60,664 nt of DNA from Nocardia elegans NBRC 108235. GTDB taxonomy: Bacteria; Actinomycetota; Actinomycetes; Mycobacteriales; Mycobacteriaceae. This document shows positions 52,982 to 60,664 of the stretch, piece after piece. The stretch's first letter is position 1. Every line of letters begins with the position of its first letter. The notes under the pieces were generated by a model. The model was not told the origin of the DNA. It did not search any database and saw only the letters and a list, made by a program, of their open reading frames with translations. Where the stretch lies: the NCBI RefSeq assembly GCF_001612845.1, contig NZ_BDBF01000051.1:1-60664 (forward strand). The letters are read 5' to 3'. The position numbers and the translations under genes are program-made.

Positions 52982-54153
52982 TGGTTCTCCAATGCTCGAT
53001 GAGACAGAGCGGCCACGCCCGCGGCGAGCAAGGCGGGCAGCACGAGGGCGACGGGCAGGGTCGTGACGGTGGCCACGGCCCCGATGAGGGCCGGTCCCGC
53101 GAGTAGTCCGAGATATCCGGCGACGGCCACGGCGGCGACGGCGCGCGGACCTCCCGTGCCGGCCGTGCTGAACAGGGAAGGAATCGTGACGGCTAGGCCG
53201 AGGCCGAAGACGGCCCAGCCGGCCAACGCGAAGGGCACATCGTTGACCGACACACCGGTGAGAAGTCCGGCCGACGCCAGAATCGCGCCTGCCCGAACGA
53301 CTTTCGGCGCTCCGAAGCGAGCGGTGAGCCGATCGCCGACGAGACGTCCGGCCGCCATCGCGGCGCTGTACGCGGCGTATGCGCCGGCGCCGACCGCGGC
53401 CGAGGCGTGCAGGCCGGTCAGGTGGACCGCCGACCAATCGGCCGCCGCGCCCTCGCCGAGCAGACACGCCGCGGCCAGTCCGCCCAGCAACCAGATCCGG
53501 GACCGCGACAGTCCGGGCGCACGCTCACCAACCACTGCCCCCGGGTAGGCAACCGGCGAGCCGACACAGCGCGTGGCGGGCGCCGCGGCGATCGTCGCGA
53601 GGACGACCGCGGCCGCGGTGAGACCGAAGACGTAAGTGTGCGAAATATGCGCGGCGACAACGGCTATCACCGCTCCGCCCAGCGCGCCGAGGCTGTAGGC
53701 CGCGTGCAGGCCGGACATGATCGGCCGGCCGTAGGCGTTCTGGCAGCGTACTGCGGCGGCATTCGCCGCGACGTCGAGTACCCCGTGCGCGGCGCCGAAG
53801 CACAGCGCCGCGGCGACGAGCGCGATCGGCATCCGGCAGCTGCCGACCAGCGCGAGACACAGGGCCAGACCGACTCCGCCGACGGTCAACAGCTGGGGCA
53901 ATCGAGCAGGCCGGGCGAGGCGACCGCCGACCTGGAGGCCGGCGACCATGCCGACCGCGGCGGCGAGCAGGACCCCGGCCAGCCCGGCGGTGCCGAGTCC
54001 GGCGGATTCCTGGACCGCGGGGATCCGCGTTCCCCAGACGGCCATCACCACGCCGAGACCGGCGAAGTAACCCGTCAGCAGGCCACGGCTCCGGACGACG
54101 TCGTCGGGTATGTCGAGTACGCGATTCGGAGGCATCGCGATGGTGCGTGTCAT
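52975..54153 (-). CDS. MFS transporter, YbjJ/fucose-permease-like
   Basis: 392 residues from ATG 54153, with GGAGCC about 6 nt before it; an upstream extension to 54327 was rejected as untypical. Twelve membrane helices. Landmarks are the VMAVWGTRIPAVQESAGLGT start, VAGLQVGGRLARPARLPQLL loop 2-3, and FGAAHGVLDVAANAAAVRCQ. The W-G-x-R-I-P pattern is characteristic of YbjJ-like carriers. Substrate unknown. The HAD gene follows directly, suggesting paired uptake/export and dephosphorylation. Confidence 0.88.
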   Translation of the reverse strand: MTRTIAMPPNRVLDIPDDVVRSRGLLTGYFAGLGVVMAVWGTRIPAVQESAGLGTAGLAGVLLAAAVGMVAGLQVGGRLARPARLPQLLTVGGVGLALCLALVGSCRMPIALVAAALCFGAAHGVLDVAANAAAVRCQNAYGRPIMSGLHAAYSLGALGGAVIAVVAAHISHTYVFGLTAAAVVLATIAAAPATRCVGSPVAYPGAVVGERAPGLSRSRIWLLGGLAAACLLGEGAAADWSAVHLTGLHASAAVGAGAYAAYSAAMAAGRLVGDRLTARFGAPKVVRAGAILASAGLLTGVSVNDVPFALAGWAVFGLGLAVTIPSLFSTAGTGGPRAVAAVAVAGYLGLLAGPALIGAVATVTTLPVALVLPALLAAGVAALSHRALENQW

Positions 54154-54679
54154 GAAGGCTCCATCAGTGCCGCCACCGATTTCGGGGTCGACGACGACCC
54201 GCGCGATCGGCGGTGGACGGATATGACGATTCCCGCCTCGTGCCAGGGCAGAGGCACACGGACGGCGGGAGAAAGACGTTCGGCGAGTGAGAGATCGAAT
54301 GCGATGCGCGACGTTGCACGTGGGCAAAACGGAAGCTACCAGGCAGTTTGTCGAGCTACCATTCGGAACGACCGCTCGTGCCTCACTTCACAAAATCCAT
54401 GTCGGATGTCTAATTCATCCGTTTCGGTCCGGGCAACCGGGCGGTCGACACGGCGTCGGATATCCGTTGCGTTCCGCCTCTGCTTCATGGCGGTGAGTCC
54501 GGTTGCCGACGTGGTTATTCGGCTCACACCGATGCGCCGTCGGCCGGTCGTGACCGGTTTTCGAATGAGATCACGATTTACTGGGTATTAGCTGTTCTGG
54601 TTGACGACCGACCGGCCCCGTAGGCTGGACGGGATCGTTGTTTCTCGCTGGTTCGCCGACGCTCCGGGAGGAGATGATC
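54154..54679. other. Divergent intergenic region, partly lower GC
   Basis: About 525 bp. The MFS promoter side carries two TGGTAGCT copies about 23 bp apart on the minus strand (around 54336-54364), which could be operator half-sites. The right side has the PBP ribosome-binding site GGGAGGAG. Short open frames here do not look like genes. Confidence 0.45.
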
Positions 54680-56971
54680 GTGAGCTCGACCCGCAAACCG
54701 CGGCGCGGCCGCCCGGAAACGGCGCCTTATGCCTCGATTGCCGGGTGGAAGCAGCTCGACGGTGTGTCCCGGCCGAACACCGGGAGGCCCCGCCGCCGCG
54801 AGAAACCGGCCGGCGCCCGCGAACGCCCGCCGCGCACACGCGGTCAGCGGATTCGGCGTCTGCTGCTGGCCCTGTTCCTGATCTTCGTCGCGATTCCGTC
54901 GTTGCTGTTGGTGCTCGCGTACTGGAGCGCCGAGATACCCGATCCGAGTGCCGTGCAGACCAATCAGATAGCCACCGTCACCGCCGCCGACGGAACGACC
55001 GTCCTGGCGAAAATCATTCCCCCCGAAGGCAATCGCACGCCGGTGCCGCTGTCGGAGGTGCCGCAGACCATGCGCGACGCCATGCTTTCGGCCGAGGATC
55101 GCGACTTCTACCGCAATCCCGGATTCTCGGCGCCGGCCTTCCTGCGCGCGGCGCGCGACAATCTGCTCGGCCGCGACGACGCGGGCGGTGGATCCACCAT
55201 CACCCAGCAGTACGTCAAGAACGCCTTCCTCAGCTCGGAGCGCACCCTGTCGCGCAAGATGCGGGAGCTGGTGATCTCGGCGAAGATGGCGCGGCAGTGG
55301 AGTAAGGACGACATTCTCGCGGCATATCTCAACACCATCTACTACGGCCGGGATGCCTACGGGATCGCGGCGGCCGCGCGCGCGTACTTCGACAAACCGG
55401 TCTCGCAGCTGACCCTTGCCGAGGGCGCGGTCCTGGCCGCAGTGGTGCGCACGCCGTCGATCCTGGACCCCGAGACGCACCTCGAACAGCTGAAAGCCCG
55501 GTGGAACTACGTGCTCGACGGCATGGTCGGGATGGGCGTGCTGCCACTCGGCGAACGCGACAAGGTGCGATTCCCGACGATCGCGCCCGCACCCAAACCC
55601 GACGACGACGCCGCCCGCGGCCCCGCCGGGCTGATCCGCACCCAGGTGCTGAAGGAGTTGCGCGCGGCGGGGATCAGCGATCAGGAGATCAACACCGGCG
55701 CGTTGCAGATCACGACGACCATCGACGCCAAAGCGCAGCAGGCCGCGCTGGACGCGGTGCACCGCACCCTCGACGGCCAGCCGCCGCAGCTGCGCAGTGC
55801 GGTGGTGTCGATCGATCCGCGTTCGGGTGCGATCCGGGCCTACTACGGCGGCGAAGACGGAGTCGGCTACGACTTCGCCCAGGCTCCCCTGCAGACCGGG
55901 TCCTCCTTCAAGACCTTCGCCGTGCTGGCGGCGCTGCAGCAGGGCTTCACGCTGACGTCCCAGCTGGACAGTTCGCCGGTCGTGGTGAACGGGGTGCGGG
56001 TGACCAACGTCGAGGGAGAATCCTGCGGAACCTGCAGTCTCGCCGAGGCCTACAAGCGTTCGCTGAACACCAGTTTCATCCGGCTCACCCAAGCCATCGG
56101 GCCCCGGGCGGTGGCCGATGCCGCCCACCAGGCCGGTATCCCCCAGCAGATCCCGGGCGTACCGGGCACCTCACTGTCGGAACCCGACGGGCAGCCGGCG
56201 CCGACGGTCGTCCTCGGCGTGTACTCGGTGCGGCCCATCGATATGGCCTCGGCCTATGCCACCATCGCGGCGTCGGGCAGCTATCACCAGCCGTACTTCG
56301 TGCAGCGAGTGGTGGCCGGTGACGGCCGGGTACTGCTCGATCGTGGGGTGCCCGGGGGCGGGCAGCTGCCGCCGCCGCAGCAGCGCTTCCCGCGCGGGAT
56401 CACCGATACGGCCACCAAGGCGATGCAGCCCATTCCCGCGTATTCGAACGGCCACACACTGGCGGGGCGTCCGTCGGCGGCCAAGACCGGGACGACGCAG
56501 CTCGGAGACACCGGCGAGAACAAGGACGCCTGGATGATCGGTTTCACCCCGTCGCTGTCCACCGCGGTGTGGGTGGGTACCGATCAGCCGGAGCCGATCC
56601 GCACGGCGGGCGGCGGCATGATCTACGGCTCCGGGCTGCCGTCCGACATCTGGAAGCGCACCATGGACGGCGCACTCGCCGGCACTCCGGTCGAGCAGTT
56701 CGCGAATCCCGATCCGAGCGCCGCGGCCGGGCCGTTCGCGGCGCCCCCGCCACCGAATTCGGCGGGGCCGTTCACGGAGCCGGAGCCCCAGACCGCGGCG
56801 CCGCGGCCCACCGGGAACGCGCCGTTCGACGTCCTGCAACCGCCGTCGCAGTCGGAGCGGCAGCCACCGCCGGTGATCGTCATTCCGCCCGCTCCGCCGC
56901 CACCGCCGCCACCCCCGCCGCCGCGGCAGGTGGAGATCTTTCCGGGGCTGACCGTCCCGGTTCCGGGATGA
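54680..56971 (+). CDS. Class A penicillin-binding protein, PonA1-like
   Basis: 763 residues from GTG 54680, 6 nt after AGGAG; ATG 54674 also possible. A basic cytoplasmic tail and one membrane helix (LLLALFLIFVAIPSLLLVLA) precede a GT51 domain with catalytic Glu139 in LSAEDRDFYRNPGF and GGSTITQQYVKNAF. The transpeptidase has S408-x-x-K411 (GSSFKTF), S461-L-N463 and K602-T-G-T, so both activities look intact. A Pro-rich tail ends the protein. It polymerises and cross-links peptidoglycan at the outer membrane face. By mycobacterial synteny the ponA1 locus should be the partial gene at the window end, so this may be a second PonA1-type copy. Confidence 0.93.
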   Translation: MSSTRKPRRGRPETAPYASIAGWKQLDGVSRPNTGRPRRREKPAGARERPPRTRGQRIRRLLLALFLIFVAIPSLLLVLAYWSAEIPDPSAVQTNQIATVTAADGTTVLAKIIPPEGNRTPVPLSEVPQTMRDAMLSAEDRDFYRNPGFSAPAFLRAARDNLLGRDDAGGGSTITQQYVKNAFLSSERTLSRKMRELVISAKMARQWSKDDILAAYLNTIYYGRDAYGIAAAARAYFDKPVSQLTLAEGAVLAAVVRTPSILDPETHLEQLKARWNYVLDGMVGMGVLPLGERDKVRFPTIAPAPKPDDDAARGPAGLIRTQVLKELRAAGISDQEINTGALQITTTIDAKAQQAALDAVHRTLDGQPPQLRSAVVSIDPRSGAIRAYYGGEDGVGYDFAQAPLQTGSSFKTFAVLAALQQGFTLTSQLDSSPVVVNGVRVTNVEGESCGTCSLAEAYKRSLNTSFIRLTQAIGPRAVADAAHQAGIPQQIPGVPGTSLSEPDGQPAPTVVLGVYSVRPIDMASAYATIAASGSYHQPYFVQRVVAGDGRVLLDRGVPGGGQLPPPQQRFPRGITDTATKAMQPIPAYSNGHTLAGRPSAAKTGTTQLGDTGENKDAWMIGFTPSLSTAVWVGTDQPEPIRTAGGGMIYGSGLPSDIWKRTMDGALAGTPVEQFANPDPSAAAGPFAAPPPPNSAGPFTEPEPQTAAPRPTGNAPFDVLQPPSQSERQPPPVIVIPPAPPPPPPPPPPRQVEIFPGLTVPVPG

Positions 56972-57082
56972 CGGTCCGATCCGGCACGCTGTGATGAAAC
57001 GAATTGGAGTAATCCGGCCATCACCCAGCACACGCCGATAGGGTGGAACGGGGTTGAACACGAGACATTAGGGGCGACACGG

Positions 57083-57586
57083 GTGGATTTCGAAGTGGTG
57101 GAGCGCCACGAGACACTGGTGGCGGGCACGGTGCTACGCAGCCCGGCGCTGGCGGTCGAGGGACCGCGCCGGCAGAAGGTGGAAGAGGCGTGGAAGCGAA
57201 CTCTGGCGCGCCGGTTACCCGGCCCGCCGGCGACCGCATATGTCGACCACGCGCCCGAGATCGGTTCCTATCTGACCCATATCGTCGGCTACCGGTGCGA
57301 GAGCCTCGACGATCTGCAGCCCGGTGATGTGCTGGCCCGCGTCCCCGCGGCGAAGTTCGCGCGCTTCCTGCGCACCGGCGACAACCTGGGCGACACCATC
57401 GTCTCGATCTGGCGCGCGGTCTGGGATCTGGAAGCGGCCGGCGCGCTGGTGCGGGCCTACACCGGCGATTTCGAGCACTATCCGGAGGCGCGCACGGTCG
57501 AGGTGTTCGTCGCCCTGCAGAGCGATCCGCTGACCGACGCGTTGAACAACGGTGTGGCCCAAGCCGATTCCGGCGAGAACAGGTAG
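57083..57586 (+). CDS. GyrI-like/effector-binding domain protein 1
   Basis: 167 residues from GTG 57083. The single domain shows the GyrI-like pattern: DFEVVERHETLVAGTVLRSP, then ATAYVDHAPEIGSYLTHIVG YRCESLDDLQPGDVLARVPA, FARFLRTGDNLGDTIVSIWR and a terminal strand TVEVFVALQSDP. There is no HTH, so it is a stand-alone small-molecule-binding protein. Tandem with a paralogue 6 bp downstream. Confidence 0.83.
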   Translation: MDFEVVERHETLVAGTVLRSPALAVEGPRRQKVEEAWKRTLARRLPGPPATAYVDHAPEIGSYLTHIVGYRCESLDDLQPGDVLARVPAAKFARFLRTGDNLGDTIVSIWRAVWDLEAAGALVRAYTGDFEHYPEARTVEVFVALQSDPLTDALNNGVAQADSGENR

Positions 57587-57592
57587 GGACTC

Positions 57593-58018
57593 GTGGACTT
57601 CGAAATCGTCACCCTGGAACCGAGCCTCGTCGGCGGTCTCACCGTCCCGCTGGCCGGGCGCGAGGTGACCGCACGAGATCTGGATCTGGTGAACTTCACC
57701 TGGGACCGCTATCTGTCGCGGGAGAAGAACGTCCCGCGCGTCGCGGCCTACATCGGCCAGGACGACCACGCCGTCGCGGTCCTCGGCTACGAACTCGGCG
57801 GACTCGACGAACTCGACACCGGCGACGTGATCACCCGCATTCCCGCGGGTCGCTACGCCAAATTCGTCGTCTCCGACAAGCCCTACGACCTGCTCCGCAC
57901 CGCCTGGGCCGAGGTCGCCAAGGCCGAAAGCGCCGGCACGATCACCCGCTCCCACACCGCGGAGATCGAACGCTACACCGGCCCCACCTCGGTCGAGGTG
58001 TACGTGTCACTCGACTGA
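57593..58018 (+). CDS. GyrI-like/effector-binding domain protein 2
   Basis: 141 residues from GTG 57593. It is paralogous to the preceding protein: DFEIVTLEPSLVGGLTVPLA, VPRVAAYIGQDDHAVAVLGY, DVITRIPAGRYAKFVVSDKP, ending TSVEVYVSLD. Both start with MDFE-V/I and share strand order, so they probably arose by tandem duplication. Ligand unknown. A strong terminator follows. Confidence 0.83.
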   Translation: MDFEIVTLEPSLVGGLTVPLAGREVTARDLDLVNFTWDRYLSREKNVPRVAAYIGQDDHAVAVLGYELGGLDELDTGDVITRIPAGRYAKFVVSDKPYDLLRTAWAEVAKAESAGTITRSHTAEIERYTGPTSVEVYVSLD

Positions 58019-58039
58019 GCGCCGAACGGAAGAGAACGA

Positions 58040-58085
58040 AATCAGGCTGGGCCCCTGCGGAAAATCGCGGGGGCCCAGCCTGATT
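58040..58085. terminator. Strong hairpin terminator
   Basis: 20-bp arms (58040-58059 and 58066-58085) that pair perfectly except for one G-T wobble, with a 6-nt loop, after the GyrI-like genes. Confidence 0.85.
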
Positions 58086-58170
58086 CGAAGTCCGGTGCGA
58101 CAGGCGACATCCGCGCCCACACCAACCCCGCACGGGCCGACCTCGAGGAGGCCCCGTTCGCGGCCGGCTC

Positions 58171-58229
58171 GCCGAGCGAAGCGAGGCCATCAGACACCGC
58201 GCCGCGAACACGCCGAGCGAAGCGAGGCC
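58171..58229. repeat. 18-bp direct repeats before the ino1 3' end
   Basis: GCCGAGCGAAGCGAGGCC occurs at 58171-58188 and 58212-58229 (41-bp period) in the 3' intergenic region next to ino1. Confidence 0.7.
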
Positions 58230-58232
58230 GAA

Positions 58233-59327
58233 CTACTCAGCGCCGATGATGAACGCTTCCAGCTGGGTGCGCGCGACGTCGTCGGCGAGCTGCTTCGGCG
58301 GGGACTTCATCAGGTAGGCCGACGCCGGGATGACGGGTCCGCCGATGCCGCGGTCCTTGGCGATCTTGGCGGCGCGCACGGCGTCGATGATGATGCCGGC
58401 CGAGTTCGGCGAGTCCCACACCTCGAGCTTGTACTCCAGGTTCAGCGGCACGTCACCGAAGGCGCGGCCCTCGAGGCGCACGTAGGCCCACTTGCGGTCG
58501 TCGAGCCAGCCGACGTGGTCGGACGGGCCGATGTGCACGTCGTTGGCGCCCAGCTCCCTCTTCAGGTTGCTGGTGACCGCCTGGGTCTTGGAGATCTTCT
58601 TCGACTCCAGGCGCTCGCGCTCGAGCATGTTCTTGAAGTCCATGTTGCCGCCGACGTTGAGCTGCATGGTGCGGTCCAGCTGCACGCCGCGGTCCTCGAA
58701 CAGCTTGGCCATCACGCGGTGGGTGATGGTCGCGCCGACCTGAGACTTGATGTCGTCACCGACGATCGGCACGCCGGCATCGACGAACTTCTGCGCCCAG
58801 GCCGGGTCGGAGGCGATGAAGACGGGCAGCGCGTTCACGAATGCGACGTTGGCGTCGATGGCACACTGCGCGTAGAACTTGTCGGCATCTTCCGAACCGA
58901 CAGGCAGGTACGAAACCAGCACGTCGACCTCGGCATCCTTCAGCGCCTGCACGACGTCGACCGGCTCGGCCTCGGAGAGCTCGATGGTCTGCGCGTAGTA
59001 CTTGCCGATGCCGTCGAGAGTCGGGCCCCGCTGGACGGTGACGCCGGTCGGCGGCACGTCGGAGATCTTGATGGTGTTGTTCTCGCTGGCGAAGATCGCA
59101 TCGGACAGGTCGAATCCGACCTTCTTCGCGTCGACGTCGAATGCGGCGACGAACTTCACATCGCGCACGTGGTACTGGCCGAACTTGACGTGCATGAGGC
59201 CGGGCACAGTCGAGTTCTCGTCTGCGTCCTTGTAGTACTGCACGCCCTGGACCAGCGAGGAGGCGCAGTTGCCCACGCCGACGATGGCCACGCGAATCTC
59301 ATTGGCAGCCGGGTTGACATCACTCAT
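58233..59327 (-). CDS. ino1: Inositol-3-phosphate synthase
   Basis: 364 residues from ATG 59327; ATG 59336 is an alternative with poor ribosome-binding-site spacing. It converts glucose-6-phosphate to inositol-1-phosphate with NAD, feeding phosphatidylinositol, PIMs and mycothiol. Motifs: RVAIVGVGNCASSLVQGVQY (NAD), DVLVSYLPVGSEDADKFYAQ, DIKSQVGATITHRVMAKLFE, and NVGGNMDFKNML. This is the short actinobacterial type. It overlaps the end of padR, as in Rv0046c-Rv0047c. Confidence 0.96.
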   Translation of the reverse strand: MSDVNPAANEIRVAIVGVGNCASSLVQGVQYYKDADENSTVPGLMHVKFGQYHVRDVKFVAAFDVDAKKVGFDLSDAIFASENNTIKISDVPPTGVTVQRGPTLDGIGKYYAQTIELSEAEPVDVVQALKDAEVDVLVSYLPVGSEDADKFYAQCAIDANVAFVNALPVFIASDPAWAQKFVDAGVPIVGDDIKSQVGATITHRVMAKLFEDRGVQLDRTMQLNVGGNMDFKNMLERERLESKKISKTQAVTSNLKRELGANDVHIGPSDHVGWLDDRKWAYVRLEGRAFGDVPLNLEYKLEVWDSPNSAGIIIDAVRAAKIAKDRGIGGPVIPASAYLMKSPPKQLADDVARTQLEAFIIGAE

Positions 59328-59877
59328 GGCCGACATTTCCCTCTTTCTGTGGTGCCGCCTTCATTGATTGCTCCGCTGCAATCAACTCGTTGAGCCAGCG
59401 CACTTCGCGCTCGCTTGATTCGAGACCGAGTTGATGGAGCTGGCGGGTGTAGCGATCCAGTGTTCCGCTGGCGCGTTTGATCGCCTCCCGCAGTCCTTCT
59501 CGGCGCTCCTCGACCTGCCGTCGTCTGCCCTCGAGGATCCGCATCCGCGCCTCGGCGGGGGTGCGGCTGAAGAAGGCGAGATGAACGCCGAAGCCGTCAT
59601 CGGTGTAGTTCTGCGGGCCGGTATCGGCGAGCAGTTCACCGAACCGCTCTCGACCCGATTCGGTCAGTTGGTAGACCCGGCGGGCCCGGCGGGTGACCGC
59701 GCCGGCCGGACTCTCCTCGGCGATCAGACCGTCGGTCTGCATGCGCCGCAGCGTCGGGTACAGCGACCCGTAGGAGAAGGCCCGGAACGGTCCCAACAGG
59801 CCCGTCAACCGTTTGCGCAGCTCGTAGCCGTGCATGGGTGACTCCAGGAGCAGCCCGAGAATCGCGAGTTCGAGCAC
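59320..59877 (-). CDS. PadR-family transcriptional regulator
   Basis: 185 residues from GTG 59877, 8 nt after AGGAGG; GTG 59886 overlaps that site and is less likely. PadR winged helix: LELAILGLLLESPMHGYELR KRL, AFSYGSLYPTLRRMQTDGLI, RRARRVYQLTESGRERFGEL, then a C-terminal helical dimerisation domain (RRRQVEERREGLREAIKRAS). It shares a transcript with ino1 (8-bp overlap) and lies downstream of a clear palindrome, so it likely autoregulates and controls ino1. Confidence 0.93.
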   Translation of the reverse strand: MLELAILGLLLESPMHGYELRKRLTGLLGPFRAFSYGSLYPTLRRMQTDGLIAEESPAGAVTRRARRVYQLTESGRERFGELLADTGPQNYTDDGFGVHLAFFSRTPAEARMRILEGRRRQVEERREGLREAIKRASGTLDRYTRQLHQLGLESSEREVRWLNELIAAEQSMKAAPQKEGNVGHE

Positions 59878-59931
59878 GGGCCTCACCTCCTGACTGTATT
59901 GAACAGACCTAACCGATGGATGCGATTACAA

Positions 59932-59952
59932 ACTATATCGGACCGATATAGT
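59932..59952. promoter_or_regulatory. 21-bp perfect palindrome, PadR operator
   Basis: ACTATATCGG (59932-59941), one central A, and CCGATATAGT (59943-59952) form a perfect inverted repeat 55 bp before the PadR start, in the gap to the divergent DUF5318 gene. It is A/T-rich against the GC background. PadR operators are commonly of this size and position. Confidence 0.8.
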
Positions 59953-60023
59953 GAGTGGAAAGGAACGTGTGGCTTCTCTCGGTGGCATGCCGTGCCCCCG
60001 CCGACGCAAGTACTCTGGGACCC

Positions 60024-60437
60024 GTGCGAATTCAGCGGCAGGTGGTCGACTATGCGCTCCGGCGCAGGTCGCTGCTGGCCGATGTCTATGCGGGCCGTGT
60101 GGACGTCGCCGAGGTATGTGATGCGAATCCGTACCTGCTGCGTGCGGCGAAATTCCACGGGCGGGGGAGCGAGGTCACCTGTCCGATCTGCCGAAAAGAG
60201 CAGCTCACGCTCGTTTCGTGGGTCTACGGCGACGGATTGGGACCGATCGCGGGTTCGGCCCGAACCCCCGAGGAACTGGTGCGGCTGGCCGAGACTCGGG
60301 AAGAGTTCTCGGTGCACGTGGTCGAGGTGTGCCGGACCTGCAGTTGGAATCATCTGGTGCAGTCGTATGTGCTGGGGCACACCCCGGCACCGCGGCGCCG
60401 TCGTGGTGGCGGCGCTCGTCGGACTGCCGCCGAATGA
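60024..60437 (+). CDS. DUF5318 family zinc-ribbon protein
   Basis: 137 residues from GTG 60024, which starts the family-typical RIQRQVVDYALRRRSLLADV. Two CxxC pairs (TCPICRKEQ and VCRTCSWNH) form a likely zinc ribbon, and a basic Arg/Gly tail ends the protein. Synteny matches Rv0049, next to ino1/padR and ponA1. Molecular role unknown; possibly nucleic-acid associated. Confidence 0.88.
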   Translation: MRIQRQVVDYALRRRSLLADVYAGRVDVAEVCDANPYLLRAAKFHGRGSEVTCPICRKEQLTLVSWVYGDGLGPIAGSARTPEELVRLAETREEFSVHVVEVCRTCSWNHLVQSYVLGHTPAPRRRRGGGARRTAAE

Positions 60438-60529
60438 CGGGCACACTCGACTGATATGTGGAGCGGTTCCCATACCGGCCGACGACGGCCGCGCACGCCC
60501 GCACCGAGTTATCCGGACCGTATCGAGTT

Positions 60530-60664
60530 ATGGAGATCCAGGCTGTGACTTCGCCTTACGACGATGGACCGAACGGCGGTCGGCCCCCGCGCGGCCCGCA
60601 ATCCGGACCCGGTGGTCAACCACCGCGTCCGGCAGGCGGCAACCCGCCCGGCGCCCGGCCGCTA
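60530..60664 (+). CDS. 5' end of a Pro/Gly-rich protein, probably a class A PBP (truncated by window)
   Basis: The frame starts at ATG 60530 (or GTG 60545) and runs open to the window end, giving about 45 residues rich in Gly, Pro, Arg and Asn. No domain is reached. By order with DUF5318 it should be the PonA1 penicillin-binding protein, whose N-terminal tail is similarly low-complexity; this is inference from gene order only. Confidence 0.55.
   Translation, partial: MEIQAVTSPYDDGPNGGRPPRGPQSGPGGQPPRPAGGNPPGARPL

Noticed and set aside
54287..54527. Short open frames on both strands in the MFS/PBP gap
   Set aside because: No protein-like composition or ribosome-binding sites.
58171..58229. 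Possible CRISPR-like repeat
   Set aside because: Only two copies and no regular spacers; a simple direct duplication.

Overview
The window looks like a chromosome segment of a Nocardia-type actinomycete (Mycobacteriales). The evidence is the very high GC content with many GTG starts, an LpqY-SugA-SugB/SugC trehalose importer, an ino1-padR-DUF5318 block ordered as in mycobacteria, a SigL/RslA-type sigma/anti-sigma pair, a glucosylglycerate hydrolase, WXG100 proteins, a F420-type LLM oxidoreductase, and DUF2786/TIGR04338 proteins. I saw no rRNA, tRNA, CRISPR array or intact insertion sequence.

Layout. 1-8450: tail of an unidentified proline-rich protein, gene debris (a VOC fragment and a collapsed histidine kinase/response regulator pair), DUF1707 protein, AI-2E transporter, HAMP-adenylate cyclase, flippase-like protein, DUF3054 protein, and a penicillin-binding-like lipoprotein that has lost its catalytic motifs. 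8711-17486: conserved protein, aroQ, imine-reductase-like enzyme with a divergent HxlR regulator, glycerate kinase, S33 peptidase, GNAT, YqgE, SigL-like sigma factor with anti-sigma factor, an orphan 3' gene fragment, DUF1772 protein. 17575-24579: the most interesting metabolic locus. A four-gene minus-strand operon (ThDP enzyme, SRPBCC protein, KASIII-like enzyme, HisC-like aminotransferase) faces an EXLDI-family gene and a DrrAB-type ABC exporter. 24723-38388: gdhA, cupin, HAD phosphatase, SdpI-like protein, leuS (with an inserted repeat-like segment), polysaccharide deacetylase, SDR, ggh, GH25 lysozyme, amino-acid ABC system with a binding-protein/permease fusion, LLM oxidoreductase. 38634-42028: a lower-GC accessory island with two WXG100 proteins, a large toxin ending in a deaminase-like domain, a SUKH-type immunity protein, and remnants of an HsdR-like helicase gene. 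42029-60664: sugC, HxlR/thiolase pair, menC, VOC protein, metalloprotein and DUF2786 protein, lpqY-sugA-sugB, HAD and MFS genes, a PonA1-type class A PBP, two tandem GyrI-like proteins, ino1-padR, DUF5318, and the start of another gene.

How it fits together. Most of the window is core metabolism and envelope biology: peptidoglycan synthesis and turnover, trehalose recycling, inositol and menaquinone synthesis. The best candidates for an undescribed system are (1) the ThDP/SRPBCC/KASIII/aminotransferase operon with its facing exporter, which looks like a compact biosynthetic cluster, and (2) the ESX-linked deaminase toxin with its immunity gene. A recurring feature is local decay and duplication: internal deletions that collapsed genes, short tandem duplications across stop or start codons, and a repeat motif shared between the lpqY upstream region and the leuS coding sequence.
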